64,000 nt of DNA from Phyllobacterium brassicacearum (GCF_003010955.1 NZ_PGGO01000013.1:103595-167594); one strand, 5' to 3'. Shown: positions 9,717-18,789, counted from the first letter of the stretch. Notes: a model not told the origin generated them from the letters alone. Numbers and translations are program-made.

Positions 9717-10528
9717 CCGCAATCGCCCAGACCGCCATTGCTATGACCATTGCCGGTTCCGACAGCGGCGGCGGCGCGGGCATCCAGGCGGATCTGAAGA
9801 CATTCTCGGCCCTGGGCGTCTATGGAACGAGTGTGCTGACGGCGATCACCGCGCAGAATACGCGCGGTGTGACCGCCATCGAGAACCTGACGCCCGGCAT
9901 TATCCGTGCGCAGATCGATGCGGTCTTGTCCGACATTGATGTGAAGGCGATCAAGGTAGGCATGGTCTCGACGTTTGAGACGATCGATACCATTGCCGCC
10001 GCATTGCGGGATTGGCGCCGGCGCGTTGTGCTTGACCCTGTCATGGTGGCGACGTCCGGCGACCGCCTGCTGCAGCCGGAGGCGATCGACGCGTTGCGGC
10101 AAAGGCTTTTGCCGCGTGCCGTCATATTGACGCCAAACCTGCCCGAGGCCGCATTGCTGACCGGTCGGACGATAGCGGAAGATGAAGAACAGATGGCCCG
10201 GCAGGCCGAGGAGTTGCTGGAGCTCGGACCTTCCGCGGTCCTGATCAAGGGCGGTCATGCGGCGGGCGAAATGAGCACGGACATTCTGTTCGACGGGGAG
10301 AGTATATACCGGTTCGTCAGCCCGCGCATCGAAACGAGCCATGACCATGGCACCGGTTGCACCCTGGCAGCAGCAATTGCCGCCGGGCTGGCGAAGGGCC
10401 AGAGTTTGGGCGATGCGGTTGCGAACGCGAAGGGTTATCTTACGGCGGCGATGGCCGCGGCCGGCAATCTCAAAGTGGGGCTTGGACGCGGGCCCGTGCA
10501 CCATTTCCACCAGTGGTGGCCGGTGTAA
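9713..10528 (+). CDS. thiD: hydroxymethylpyrimidine/phosphomethylpyrimidine kinase
   Basis: This 271-residue ribokinase-fold kinase phosphorylates HMP twice to make the pyrimidine donor for ThiE. Motifs include IAGSDSGGGAGIQADLKT, the DPVMVATSG loop and the anion-hole/catalytic GTGCTLAAAIA. Translation is coupled to thiE. Its last 59 bases overlap the 3' end of the convergent lytic transglycosylase gene. A thiE-thiD pair without thiC, thiO, thiG or thiS nearby could serve salvage, or the rest of the pathway may lie elsewhere. Confidence 0.95.
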   Translation: MTAIAQTAIAMTIAGSDSGGGAGIQADLKTFSALGVYGTSVLTAITAQNTRGVTAIENLTPGIIRAQIDAVLSDIDVKAIKVGMVSTFETIDTIAAALRDWRRRVVLDPVMVATSGDRLLQPEAIDALRQRLLPRAVILTPNLPEAALLTGRTIAEDEEQMARQAEELLELGPSAVLIKGGHAAGEMSTDILFDGESIYRFVSPRIETSHDHGTGCTLAAAIAAGLAKGQSLGDAVANAKGYLTAAMAAAGNLKVGLGRGPVHHFHQWWPV

Positions 10529-11216
10529 CCGTCATGATGTCCTGCCGCTCGAATGGCAGTGGAACCACGGAGGGAAGCACGACGCGCTCGTCGGCAAAGG
10601 CGAGCTGGGTTGGTGCTGCGAGCGCTGTCGCTGCTGCAGCGGGTCCGGCAGCCGCCACCGAGGGCGCAGCAGCGAAAGCAACAGGAGCCGGATCGACAGG
10701 TGCGGTGTCCGGCTCGAGGACACTCAGAAGCCCTTTGCGCTTGGCCTGGTAATAATAACCGCGCGAGTAAAGCCGGACAGCCTGATCCGGATTGTTGTCT
10801 GCAACCTTGTAGGCGCCCGCCAGATATTTGACGCCATATTTGAGGTTGGTTTCGGCGTCGAGCAAATCCTTGGCACTGCCATCATGGCCGAGGCCACGCG
10901 CCGTTGCCGGCAATAGCTGCATCAGGCCCCAATACGGCCCGTTGCGTGCCTGGGGATTGAAGCTGCTTTCGCGTTTGACGACGCGGCGCACCAGGGATTC
11001 AGGAACCGCGTAAGCGACGGAGTATTTAGAAATGAGGCCATCGACGGATTTCGCCGTCGGCCTGGCTTGCGTGGCGGCGGCGGCACGCGGTGAAGACTCA
11101 GGAACCGGAGCTGAAGCCGCATTGGGCAATTTGGGCTCGGTTGTCGTGCAGGCGCCGAGGGAGAGAGCAAGGCTCACACAGGCGAAAGCGCGCAGCAATC
11201 GAATTTCAAACAGCAT
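10470..11216 (-). CDS. lytic transglycosylase SLT-domain lipoprotein
   Basis: This 248-residue protein has a lipoprotein signal with lipobox LGAC (Cys23). A Pro/Ala linker leads to an SLT (goose-lysozyme-like) domain from about residue 55. The catalytic glutamate is Glu83 in VKRESSFNPQA, followed by GLMQLLPATARGLG and YLAG. It should cleave peptidoglycan glycan strands in the periplasm from a membrane anchor. The last third is a low-complexity Ala/Pro tail. Its 3' end overlaps thiD on the opposite strand by 59 bp. Confidence 0.88.
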   Translation of the reverse strand: MLFEIRLLRAFACVSLALSLGACTTTEPKLPNAASAPVPESSPRAAAATQARPTAKSVDGLISKYSVAYAVPESLVRRVVKRESSFNPQARNGPYWGLMQLLPATARGLGHDGSAKDLLDAETNLKYGVKYLAGAYKVADNNPDQAVRLYSRGYYYQAKRKGLLSVLEPDTAPVDPAPVAFAAAPSVAAAGPAAAATALAAPTQLAFADERVVLPSVVPLPFERQDIMTVTPATTGGNGARARVQAPL

Positions 11217-11391
11217 TTGTCACCGGTGCGAAGAGGCGGATGGCGGGTGGTTGGTTCCTCATAGCTTGTTCGGGGGCGGCAGCGGCAATCACTTTCCAAT
11301 ACAGATTGTTACAATCGAGATGCAGCCGCTGTGGGCAGTCGAAACGGGTCGGGTTGACTCCAGCATATATATCAATGTATCAGTTATATAT

Positions 11392-11410
11392 TGGTAAGGC
11401 CAGTTTACCA
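11392..11410. promoter_or_regulatory. putative GntR-type operator (TGGTAA-N7-TTACCA)
   Basis: An inverted repeat with arms TGGTAA and TTACCA lies 39 bp before the GntR start codon. It follows an AT-rich stretch with a possible TTGACT -35 box near 11354. FadR-subfamily GntR proteins commonly bind TGGT...ACCA palindromes, so autoregulation is the natural reading. No binding evidence exists here. Confidence 0.45.
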
Positions 11411-11448
11411 GTCTAGCGCGGAAAGGGAGACCCGTGCGGGGAGGATCA

Positions 11449-12204
11449 ATGTTCGCAGCCATTCAACCGCGCCGGCTTTACCGGCAGGTGGCAGACCAGA
11501 TTCGCACGCTGATCGAGGGCGGCAAATTTGCCGCCGGCGAACGGCTGCCGGGTGAGCGTGAACTTGCCGAGGAGCTGGGAGTCTCCCGTCCGACCATTCG
11601 CGAAGCGCTGATCGCGCTGGAAGTGGAAGGGCTTGTGCATATCCGCATGGGTTCCGGCATCTATGTCACGGGCCAGCAGCGTGAAAAGCCGGCTCTGGCG
11701 CCTGCCGAAGATCTGGAGGGACCGTTCGAATTGCTGCGCGCCCGATCGCTCATCGAATGCGCGATTGCCGAGGAGGCTGCGAAAGTTGTGACATCCGAGC
11801 ATATCGAGGCGATGGACGCGGTGCTGACCAAGATGGCGCAAACGTTCAACAGCCCACGGACATCCATTGCGCTGGACCGGACATTTCACACGACGATCGC
11901 GGGTATCATTGAAAATGCAGCGCTCAACCGGTTTGTCGGCGAGCTCTTCGATCAGCGTATGACGCCCTATTTCGAAAAGCTGGCGAGCTATTTCGAAAGC
12001 CCGAGCTCATGGCGAGAGGCGTTCGAGGAGCATCGGGCGATACGTGATGCCATCGCCTCTGGCGACCCGGCGCGCGCCAAAGAAGCGATGCGATTTCATC
12101 TGCAGCAATCGCAATCAAGATTTTCCAGGAGTTTCGATGAAGACCTGGAGAATGAGAAAGGCCGTCCTGCGGGAGGCCGCCGAAACGGAAACAGCAAGAT
12201 CTGA
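11449..12204 (+). CDS. GntR-family transcriptional regulator with FCD domain
   Basis: This 251-residue regulator has an N-terminal winged helix-turn-helix (residues about 5-75, with LPGERELAEELGVSRPTIREAL as the recognition region). A C-terminal FCD ligand-binding domain follows, with the DRTFHTTIAGIIENAAL and EHRAIRDAIASGD helices that carry metal or ligand residues. The ATG at 11449 has a GGAGGA site; the upstream GTG at 11434 is less likely. It lies 24 bp before the TRAP transporter operon and probably controls it in response to a sugar acid. Confidence 0.9.
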   Translation: MFAAIQPRRLYRQVADQIRTLIEGGKFAAGERLPGERELAEELGVSRPTIREALIALEVEGLVHIRMGSGIYVTGQQREKPALAPAEDLEGPFELLRARSLIECAIAEEAAKVVTSEHIEAMDAVLTKMAQTFNSPRTSIALDRTFHTTIAGIIENAALNRFVGELFDQRMTPYFEKLASYFESPSSWREAFEEHRAIRDAIASGDPARAKEAMRFHLQQSQSRFSRSFDEDLENEKGRPAGGRRNGNSKI

Positions 12205-12228
12205 GTTCAAATCTGGGAGGAGAAAGAC

Positions 12229-13206
12229 ATGAAGATCAAACTAACGACAATTCTGGGTGCGGTTGCCGCGCTCGCGCTATCTGCCGCAGCGGCACAGGCG
12301 CAGACCGCACTGAAATGGGCGCATGTTTACGAAACATCCGAGCCATTTCATACAGAGTCTGTCTGGGCGGCCGAAGAGATCAACAAGCGGACGAATGGCC
12401 GCTACAAGATCGATGTTTTCCCTGCCTCGCAGCTGGGCAAGGAGGCTGATATCAACCAGGGCCTGAAGCTCGGTACTGTCGACATCATCATCTCCGGATC
12501 GAGCTTTGCGGCACGCGATTACAAGCCAATCGGCGTAACTTATTTCCCCTATATCTTCAGCGGCCCGGATCATCTGATCGCTTATACAAAGAGCGACGTG
12601 TTCAAGCGGCTTGCCGCCGGCTATGAGGAAAAGACCGGCAACCATATTGCCGCTGTCAGCTATTACGGTACGCGCCAGACCACATCGAACAAGCCGATCG
12701 CCAAATGTTCGGACATGCAGGGCCTGAAGATCCGCGTACCGGATGTTCCGGCCTATCTCGCCATGCCGCGCGCTTGCGGTGCCAATACGACGCCGATCGC
12801 CTTTGCCGAAGTCTATCTCGCCCTGCAGAACGGTACCGTCGAGGCGCAGGAAAACCCGCTCACCACCATCGAAGCCAAAAAATTCTTCGAGGTGCAGAAG
12901 AACATCATCCTGACCGGCCATATCGTCGACCACCTCAATACGGTGGTTTCGAAGCAGCTCTGGTCCAGCCTTGCGGACGAAGACAAGAAAATCTTCGGCG
13001 AGGTGATGCAGGAGGCGGCCGAGCGGACAACGAAGACGATCTCCGAAAAGGAAAAGGCCCTCGTAACCAGCTTCAAGGAAAAGGGCATCAACGTGACTGA
13101 AGTCGACAAGGCCGATTTCGAAAAGAACGTCATGGAAAAGGTGAAGTTCGAGGATTTCGGCTACGAGAAGTCCGATTGGGAAGCCATTCGCGCCATCAAG
13201 GAATGA
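12229..13206 (+). CDS. TRAP transporter solute-binding protein (DctP family)
   Basis: This 325-residue periplasmic binding protein has a signal peptide ending near AAAQAQ (about residue 24). The family motif LKIRVPDVPAYLAM carries the arginine that usually salt-bridges the substrate carboxylate. It feeds the DctQ/DctM membrane subunits just downstream. With an L-idonate-type dehydrogenase in the operon, an aldonate or uronate-like substrate is likely but not proven. Confidence 0.92.
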   Translation: MKIKLTTILGAVAALALSAAAAQAQTALKWAHVYETSEPFHTESVWAAEEINKRTNGRYKIDVFPASQLGKEADINQGLKLGTVDIIISGSSFAARDYKPIGVTYFPYIFSGPDHLIAYTKSDVFKRLAAGYEEKTGNHIAAVSYYGTRQTTSNKPIAKCSDMQGLKIRVPDVPAYLAMPRACGANTTPIAFAEVYLALQNGTVEAQENPLTTIEAKKFFEVQKNIILTGHIVDHLNTVVSKQLWSSLADEDKKIFGEVMQEAAERTTKTISEKEKALVTSFKEKGINVTEVDKADFEKNVMEKVKFEDFGYEKSDWEAIRAIKE

Positions 13207-13212
13207 TTGACC

Positions 13213-13243
13213 GATGGCCGGGCAATCGATCTGCCCGGCCATC
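13213..13243 (+). terminator. perfect 12-bp hairpin between dctP-like and dctQ-like genes
   Basis: GATGGCCGGGCA (13213-13224) pairs exactly with TGCCCGGCCATC (13232-13243) across a 7-nt loop. No T-tract follows. Its place just after the binding-protein stop suggests a partial terminator or an mRNA 3'-stabilising structure, which would keep binding protein in excess over the membrane subunits, as in many importer operons. Confidence 0.7.
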
Positions 13244-13274
13244 CCGCCTGATGCGCTAACGGATGGAGGCCTTT

Positions 13275-13847
13275 ATGGCAGAAGAAGTTCACACACAGAT
13301 TACCGCTGAGGAAATCGCCCACTCCTTCGAGGAGGCGGCGCCTGTCGCCAATGTTGCGGATTATGCCATAGAGGACTGGCTGACGCTCATCGTCTTCTGG
13401 TTGATGACAGCTTGCGTCTTCCTGCAGTTCTTCACGCGCTATGTCATGAACGACAGCTACGCCTGGACCGAAGAAATTGCGATCAACTGCTTGATTGGCG
13501 TCGTGTTCCTCGGGTCGGTGATGTGCGTGCGTGTCTCCCGCCATATCCAGGTGGACGTGCTCTACCACTACCTGCCGGGGTCTGTTGCGCGCGTCCTGTC
13601 GATCTTTGTCGACGTCGTGCGTATCGGTTTCTTCATCTACGCCGTCTGGTTGATGTGGCGTTATGTCGAGATCGTCGCCGAGGAGCGGATGGTGACGGTC
13701 GATCTGCCGCGCAACATTGTTTTCTATGGCGTTTTGGCCGCCTTCGTCCTGATGCTTTTCCGCTCCATTCAGGTATTCATCAGCAATATTCGCCGCGGCT
13801 ATTCCGTTCTGGAACGTCCCGAAGAATTTCAGAAGATCGAGGATTGA
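13275..13847 (+). CDS. TRAP transporter small permease (DctQ family)
   Basis: This 190-residue small membrane subunit has about four hydrophobic segments. The segment AWTEEIAINCLIGVVFLGSV carries the EE motif typical of DctQ. I chose ATG 13275 because GGAGG lies five bases upstream; an ATG at 13263 is in frame but sits before that site. It acts with the large permease in sodium-driven uptake. Confidence 0.9.
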   Translation: MAEEVHTQITAEEIAHSFEEAAPVANVADYAIEDWLTLIVFWLMTACVFLQFFTRYVMNDSYAWTEEIAINCLIGVVFLGSVMCVRVSRHIQVDVLYHYLPGSVARVLSIFVDVVRIGFFIYAVWLMWRYVEIVAEERMVTVDLPRNIVFYGVLAAFVLMLFRSIQVFISNIRRGYSVLERPEEFQKIED

Positions 13848-13850
13848 TCG

Positions 13851-15257
13851 ATGCTATTGCTTGTCGGAACATTTCTGCTGCTCATGCTTGTCGGCGTGCC
13901 GGTCGCCATTTCCATGGCAGTCGCTTCGGTTCTCTATCTGGTGTTCTTCGGGGTGGCCCCTGACATCATCGTTGCGCAGCGCATGATCGCCGGCGTCGAG
14001 AGCTTTCCGCTGCTCGCCGTGCCGTTCTTCATTCTCGCCGGCAACCTGATGAACTCGGCTGGTGTCACCGGCCGCATCTATTCTTTCGCCGTTGCCCTTG
14101 TCGGCTGGATGAAGGGCGGGCTGGCGCAGGTCAACATCATCGGTTCGGTCATCTTCTCAGGCATGTCGGGTACAGCGCTAGCCGACGCGGCGGGTATCGG
14201 CACGATCGAGATCAAGGCGATGAAGGATCACGGCTACCCCGTCGAAGCCGCTGTCGGCGTGACCGCAGCATCGGCGACGCTCGGCCCGATCTTCCCGCCG
14301 TCACTGCCGTTTGTCATCTATGGCATGATGGCCAATGTCTCCATCGGTGCTCTGTTCATGGCCGGCATTGTGCCGGGCGTCGTCATGACGGTGCTCATGA
14401 TGGTCACGGTCGCCATCTTCGCCTTCATCCGGCGATGGGGTTCCGACGCGCCGTTTGAGTTGAAGCAGCTTCTGGAAGCTTCGCTTGAAATCGTCGTCGT
14501 TCTGGCGGTTCCGGTCGTTATTTATCTCCTAATGCTGACCGGCCTTTCAATCAATGCCTCCGTCGGCATCGCCCTTGTGTTGCTGATTGCGCTGGACTGG
14601 TATTTCGACTTCTCGGCCGTTATGGCTTTGATGACGCCTGTCATCCTGATCGGCGGCATGACCATGGGCTGGTTCACGCCGACGGAAGCGGCTGTCGCCG
14701 CGGTCCTGTGGTCGCTGTTCCTCGGCCTTGTCCGTTATCGCACGATGACATTGTCGAGCCTTGCCAAGGCCAGTTTCGACACGATCGAAACGACCGCATC
14801 GGTCCTGTTCATCGTGACGGCTGCCTCCGTCTTCGCGTGGCTGCTGACAGTCAGCCAGGCGGCGCAACTCCTGTCCTCCGCCATCCTATCGATCACCGAG
14901 AACAAATGGGTCTTCCTGATCCTCGTCAACCTTCTGATGCTGTTCGTTGGCTGCTTTCTCGATACGATTGCCGCCATCACGATACTTGTACCGATCCTGT
15001 TGCCGCTCGTCCTGAAATTCGGCATCGATCCGGTGCATTTCGGCCTGATCATGACGCTTAACCTGATGATTGGCCTTCTGCATCCGCCGCTCGGCATGGT
15101 ACTCTTCGTCCTGTCACGTGTGGCCAAGCTTTCGGTCGAGCGCACCACCATGGCCATCCTGCCATGGCTCGTTCCGCTCTTCATCGCTCTGATCGCCATC
15201 ACCTTTATTCCGGCGATCACCCTTTGGCTTCCAACACAACTGGGTCTGATCAAATGA
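13851..15257 (+). CDS. TRAP transporter large permease (DctM family)
   Basis: This 468-residue polytopic protein of the DctM/IT superfamily is somewhat longer than the usual 425-430 residues; the extra length falls in the middle around residues 200-260. Recognisable features are the PLLAVPFFILAGNLMN and GSVIFSGMSGTALAD motifs. It begins 3 bp after the small permease and overlaps the dehydrogenase start by four bases (ATGA). Confidence 0.92.
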   Translation: MLLLVGTFLLLMLVGVPVAISMAVASVLYLVFFGVAPDIIVAQRMIAGVESFPLLAVPFFILAGNLMNSAGVTGRIYSFAVALVGWMKGGLAQVNIIGSVIFSGMSGTALADAAGIGTIEIKAMKDHGYPVEAAVGVTAASATLGPIFPPSLPFVIYGMMANVSIGALFMAGIVPGVVMTVLMMVTVAIFAFIRRWGSDAPFELKQLLEASLEIVVVLAVPVVIYLLMLTGLSINASVGIALVLLIALDWYFDFSAVMALMTPVILIGGMTMGWFTPTEAAVAAVLWSLFLGLVRYRTMTLSSLAKASFDTIETTASVLFIVTAASVFAWLLTVSQAAQLLSSAILSITENKWVFLILVNLLMLFVGCFLDTIAAITILVPILLPLVLKFGIDPVHFGLIMTLNLMIGLLHPPLGMVLFVLSRVAKLSVERTTMAILPWLVPLFIALIAITFIPAITLWLPTQLGLIK

Positions 15258-16300
15258 GTACCAAAGGCATTGCTGCAACTCTCTTCGGCGCGGAGGATCT
15301 GCGCGTTGTCGATGTCGAACTTGGCGAACTCGAACCGAATATGGTGCGGGTCAGGTTCGGCGCAGGTGGCATCTGCGGTTCGGACATCCACTATTTCCGC
15401 CACGCCAGAACCGGCGATTTCGTCGTCACTTCGCCGCTGATACTCGGCCACGAGGTGGCTGGCGAGATTGTCGAAGTCGGCAGTAACGTGACAGGATTGG
15501 CAGTCGGCGAGCGTGTTGCGGTCAATCCATCCCGCTGGTGCGAACGGTGCGTCTATTGCCATGAAGGACGTGCCAACCTCTGCGAGAACATTTACTTCAT
15601 GGGCTCGGCGTCGAAGACCCCGCATATGCAGGGCGGCTTCGCCAGCCTATTTGACGCAACTGCAGCGCAGTGCGTCAGGGTGCCGGCGGACTTGCCGTTC
15701 CAGGCGGCGGCGCTGGCCGAGCCATTGGCCGTCTGCCTGCACGCCGTACGCCGGGCCGGCCACGTCAAGGGCTTCTCGACCATTGTCTTCGGCGCGGGTC
15801 CGATCGGCCTTCTCACCATGCTCGCGCTTAAACATGCCGATGCAGGTTCCGTCACCATGGTCGACGTCGCCGCGGCACCGCTAAAATTTGCCGAAGAGCT
15901 CGGAGCCGACCAGATCGTCGATCTGTCACAAGGTGAAGATCAGCTAGCGCAACTGGCGACGGTATCGCCTTTCGACATCGCCTTTGAAATCTCCGGAACC
16001 GCGGCGGGTCTTGCCTCGGCCATTCGCACAGTCCGGCGAGGCGGTACCGTCGTGCAGGTCGGCAATCTTGCAGGCGGGACGATCCCCGTGCCTGCGAACG
16101 CTGTGATGGCGAAGGAACTCGACCTGATCGGTACCTTCCGCTTCGGCGAAGAATTCTTCGAGGCGGTCGAATTGATCGTTGAGGGGAAGATCGATGTGCT
16201 GCGGCTGGTGACGAGCGAATACAAACTCGCAGATGCGCCAGAGGCCTTCCGGACGGCATTGGACAGGTCGCGCAGCGTTAAGGTTGTGCTTACGATGTAG
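15254..16300 (+). CDS. zinc-dependent dehydrogenase, L-idonate 5-dehydrogenase-like
   Basis: This 348-residue medium-chain dehydrogenase has the catalytic zinc ligands in GICGSDIHYF and GHEVAG, and a structural-zinc cysteine cluster (CERCVYCHEGRANLC). The Rossmann GAGPIG motif binds NAD(P). Overall pattern is closest to L-idonate 5-dehydrogenase (IdnD), which interconverts L-idonate and 5-ketogluconate. Translation is coupled to the TRAP permease, so the transported acid is probably its substrate. Related polyol dehydrogenases cannot be excluded. Confidence 0.82.
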   Translation: MSTKGIAATLFGAEDLRVVDVELGELEPNMVRVRFGAGGICGSDIHYFRHARTGDFVVTSPLILGHEVAGEIVEVGSNVTGLAVGERVAVNPSRWCERCVYCHEGRANLCENIYFMGSASKTPHMQGGFASLFDATAAQCVRVPADLPFQAAALAEPLAVCLHAVRRAGHVKGFSTIVFGAGPIGLLTMLALKHADAGSVTMVDVAAAPLKFAEELGADQIVDLSQGEDQLAQLATVSPFDIAFEISGTAAGLASAIRTVRRGGTVVQVGNLAGGTIPVPANAVMAKELDLIGTFRFGEEFFEAVELIVEGKIDVLRLVTSEYKLADAPEAFRTALDRSRSVKVVLTM

Positions 16301-16473
16301 GGACTTGCCCTACATCCTTTTAGCAACGCGACAGGCAGCGACAATTTGTTGTAGAAACACTCGCTTGGCGTGGCCGTTCAAATCGGCTAACAAGCGGGGG
16401 TAAAGCTGAATTTTTAACCATCCTGCGCTAGATATTTTATTCTTTCGCAAGTCCAGAGATCCGGAAAATAAAC

Positions 16474-17343
16474 GTGCCGCGAGTTTATATGTCGTTGTAT
16501 TCACTTCCGAAAATCGTGGCACTAATGACACTGATCCTTGGCGTCGCAAGCGGCTGTACGACAGCCGCAACGCTTGCCCCGGTGGGTGGGGCTTCCGCTC
16601 CCGTTTCGGAAAAATCCGCATCGATCGTAGTCGACGGCAGCACAGGCGTGGTGCTCTATCAGTCGAGCGCCGATCTGCCGCGCATTCCGGCATCGCTCAC
16701 CAAGATGATGACGTTGTATCTGACGTTCGAGGCACTGGAGTCCGGCCGCATTACCAAATCGACACCCATTCCGGTGTCGGCCCACGCCGCATCGCAGGCA
16801 CCAAGCAAGCTTGGGGTCAGGCCAGGCCAGACCATCGATGTGGATACGGCGATCAAGGCAATCGTGGTGAAGTCGGCCAATGACGTGGCAGCGGCACTCG
16901 CCGAGTATCTTGGTGGAACGGAAGAACAATTCGCGGCACAAATGACGGCAAAGGCGCGCCGGCTCGGCATGAGGGGCACGACGTTCCACAATGCTTCCGG
17001 CCTGCCCGACCCGCAGCAGATCACCACGGCGCGCGACATGGCCATGCTTGGTCTCGCCCTGCGCAGGCATTATCCGCAGCATTACTATTATTTTGGCACC
17101 CAGGATTTCGCCTTCAATGGCAGGTTGATCCGCGGCCACAACCGTGTGTTGAGCCAGGTAAATGGCGCTGACGGCATCAAGACCGGCTACGTCCGGGCTT
17201 CCGGTTTCAACATTGTGACCTCCGTGAGTGACAATGGCCGCCAGCTTGTGGCGGTTGTCATGGGTGGCAATACCGCGAAAACCCGCGACGCCCAGGTCGT
17301 CAGTTTGGTGAACACCTATCTGCCGCAAGTTGCCTCGCGCTAA
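16474..17343 (+). CDS. D-alanyl-D-alanine carboxypeptidase (S11 family, PBP5/DacF-like)
   Basis: This 289-residue serine peptidase has SxxK at Ser74-Leu-Thr-Lys77, SxN at Ser134-Ala-Asn136 and KTG at 236-238. The N-terminus is a signal sequence with a possible lipobox (ASGC, Cys28). It lacks the usual C-terminal PBP5 beta domain and SPOR domain, ending soon after the catalytic fold. It trims pentapeptide stems in the periplasm. GTG 16474 is the annotated start; ATG 16489 is a plausible alternative. Confidence 0.87.
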   Translation: MPRVYMSLYSLPKIVALMTLILGVASGCTTAATLAPVGGASAPVSEKSASIVVDGSTGVVLYQSSADLPRIPASLTKMMTLYLTFEALESGRITKSTPIPVSAHAASQAPSKLGVRPGQTIDVDTAIKAIVVKSANDVAAALAEYLGGTEEQFAAQMTAKARRLGMRGTTFHNASGLPDPQQITTARDMAMLGLALRRHYPQHYYYFGTQDFAFNGRLIRGHNRVLSQVNGADGIKTGYVRASGFNIVTSVSDNGRQLVAVVMGGNTAKTRDAQVVSLVNTYLPQVASR

Positions 17344-17485
17344 GAGCCCGTTCTAAAAGTCTACTGCGTCGGTCATCTGACGCGGTTTTCTGCGCTTCCG
17401 GTGCTCACGTGCTTAAGTACGCTGCGCTCCGGTTCTCGAAGACCACGCCATATGCCTCGCCGCAGCGACTTTCCAAACGGGCTCT
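17343..17485. repeat. 143-bp imperfect palindrome (RIME/Bru-RS-like intergenic repeat)
   Basis: The outer arms AGAGCCCGTTCTAAAAGTC (17343-17361) and the complement at 17467-17485 match at 16 of 19 positions. The symmetry centre falls on a CTTAAG at 17412-17417, and smaller internal stems occur (GCGTC...GACGC near 17366-17383). This architecture resembles palindromic mosaic elements common between rhizobial and Brucella genes. I cannot assign the family by name without a search. It sits directly at the end of the carboxypeptidase gene. Confidence 0.8.
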
Positions 17486-17605
17486 AGAGGTCTGGCCCAG
17501 GGCAATCCCGGGTCTTGAATTTCACCCTCCAGACGTTGCATGGTTAGAACAACAGCGACTCGTTTTTGACCGGTGCGTGCCGGCAAATGGGAGGAGGGTC
17601 GGCCA

Positions 17606-18196
17606 ATGTGGTCCCATGTTCTGAGCCTGCGCAGCAAAGCCGCTGCGTGGCTGACAGCCGGAATAGGTACCTTCGCGGCACTTGCCGCGGCGGAGATGCT
17701 CGGCGCCTTCGAGGCGATGCCGAAGCAGCAGGAGCTGCAGTTCACACCCAATGAGACGGTAGAAGCCGGGCAATGGCGCATCAGGCCGCTCGGAGTTCGC
17801 GTCGCGAGTGACAAGGTCTTCGAGGTGACGCCCAAGGACGGCCAGAAGGCGATCATTCTCGAGACCGAGCTGACGAACCTGACAGCGAGATCCTCGAAGG
17901 ATTATTACGGTGTCTTCCATTTTCCATCGACGATCGATGCGCAGGCGGAAAAGCCAATGATCTACCTGCAGCGCGATATGGCATTGCTACCGGATCTGCA
18001 TCCGGGCATGACCGAGAAGTTGGCCTATGTCTGGCTGGTGCCGGCAAGCCTTGTTCCGGTCGATGCAGTTGAGTTGCTTGTGACGGCGAAGACCTACAAG
18101 GCGCGGGACAATCTCACGGGCAGTCCCGGTTGGTACAACGACCATACTGCCGGGGTCATTCGGCTCCCGATAACCACGCAGGCGGCACAGCAATGA
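17606..18196 (+). CDS. uncharacterised envelope protein 1, single N-terminal anchor
   Basis: This 196-residue protein starts at an ATG with a strong GGAGGAGGG site. A hydrophobic segment covers about residues 13-30 (WLTAGIGTFAALAAAEM), followed by an exported domain rich in predicted beta strands with ILETELTNLT, a pattern seen in DUF4352-like immunoglobulin folds. No catalytic motif is seen and I do not recognise the family. It overlaps the next gene by four bases (ATGA), and a third similar protein follows, so the three should act together at the inner membrane/periplasm face. Confidence 0.75.
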   Translation: MWSHVLSLRSKAAAWLTAGIGTFAALAAAEMLGAFEAMPKQQELQFTPNETVEAGQWRIRPLGVRVASDKVFEVTPKDGQKAIILETELTNLTARSSKDYYGVFHFPSTIDAQAEKPMIYLQRDMALLPDLHPGMTEKLAYVWLVPASLVPVDAVELLVTAKTYKARDNLTGSPGWYNDHTAGVIRLPITTQAAQQ

Positions 18197-18789
18197 AACG
18201 CAGGCTCGGCAATATTCTGGTGCTATGCGCGGCGATCGTCGTACTCTATGGCATGCAGCAATCCAAACCGCACTACATGGATCTGACGGGACCGATACCG
18301 GTTCCCGGCAAGATGCATGACAAGGTTCGTACCCGGCAGTTTGACGTCATCGTCGACAATGTGGTGTTCGCGCGTGAACTGACATTTGAGAGGTTTGGCA
18401 CAACCAAGGTGATGACGACGTCAGGCGTTTGGGTGGTCGTTACGGTCGCGTTGGGAGCCACCAGCGCCTCCAACTCCGTGGCCCGGGCGACCTGGGTCGG
18501 GCCGACAGGACTGCAATATGACAGTTCTGATCGTACCGGCTACTTGCCCGGTCTCCCGCCGCATTCCCTCGAACCCGGACTGCCCAAGATGGCGCGTTTC
18601 GTCTTTGAAACCCTCCCGGATCAGGTGAGTGGCGCGACGCTGGTGCTCTCGAACCAGCTGTTTCCCCGCCTGGATTCGCAGGCGCACATTGCGATCGACG
18701 ATTTCAAGAAGTTCAATGACGGACAGCCTCTCGTTCTCGACAGCTTCGACATGAACAAGCCGATAACCGTTACAGAGAAAGCTGGCTGA
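18193..18789 (+). CDS. uncharacterised envelope protein 2, single N-terminal anchor
   Basis: This 198-residue protein has a short basic start, a hydrophobic anchor (residues about 5-22) and a periplasmic domain. The pattern FDVIVDNVVFAREL followed by WVVVTVALGATS resembles the first strands of DUF4352-type domains, but this is an impression, not an alignment. Translation is coupled on both sides: ATGA with the upstream gene and TGATG with the downstream one. Function unknown. Confidence 0.75.
   Translation: MKRRLGNILVLCAAIVVLYGMQQSKPHYMDLTGPIPVPGKMHDKVRTRQFDVIVDNVVFARELTFERFGTTKVMTTSGVWVVVTVALGATSASNSVARATWVGPTGLQYDSSDRTGYLPGLPPHSLEPGLPKMARFVFETLPDQVSGATLVLSNQLFPRLDSQAHIAIDDFKKFNDGQPLVLDSFDMNKPITVTEKAG

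Noticed and set aside
9431..10510. A 359-codon minus-strand open frame
   Set aside because: It is antisense to thiE and thiD, both of which are clearly real and coupled.
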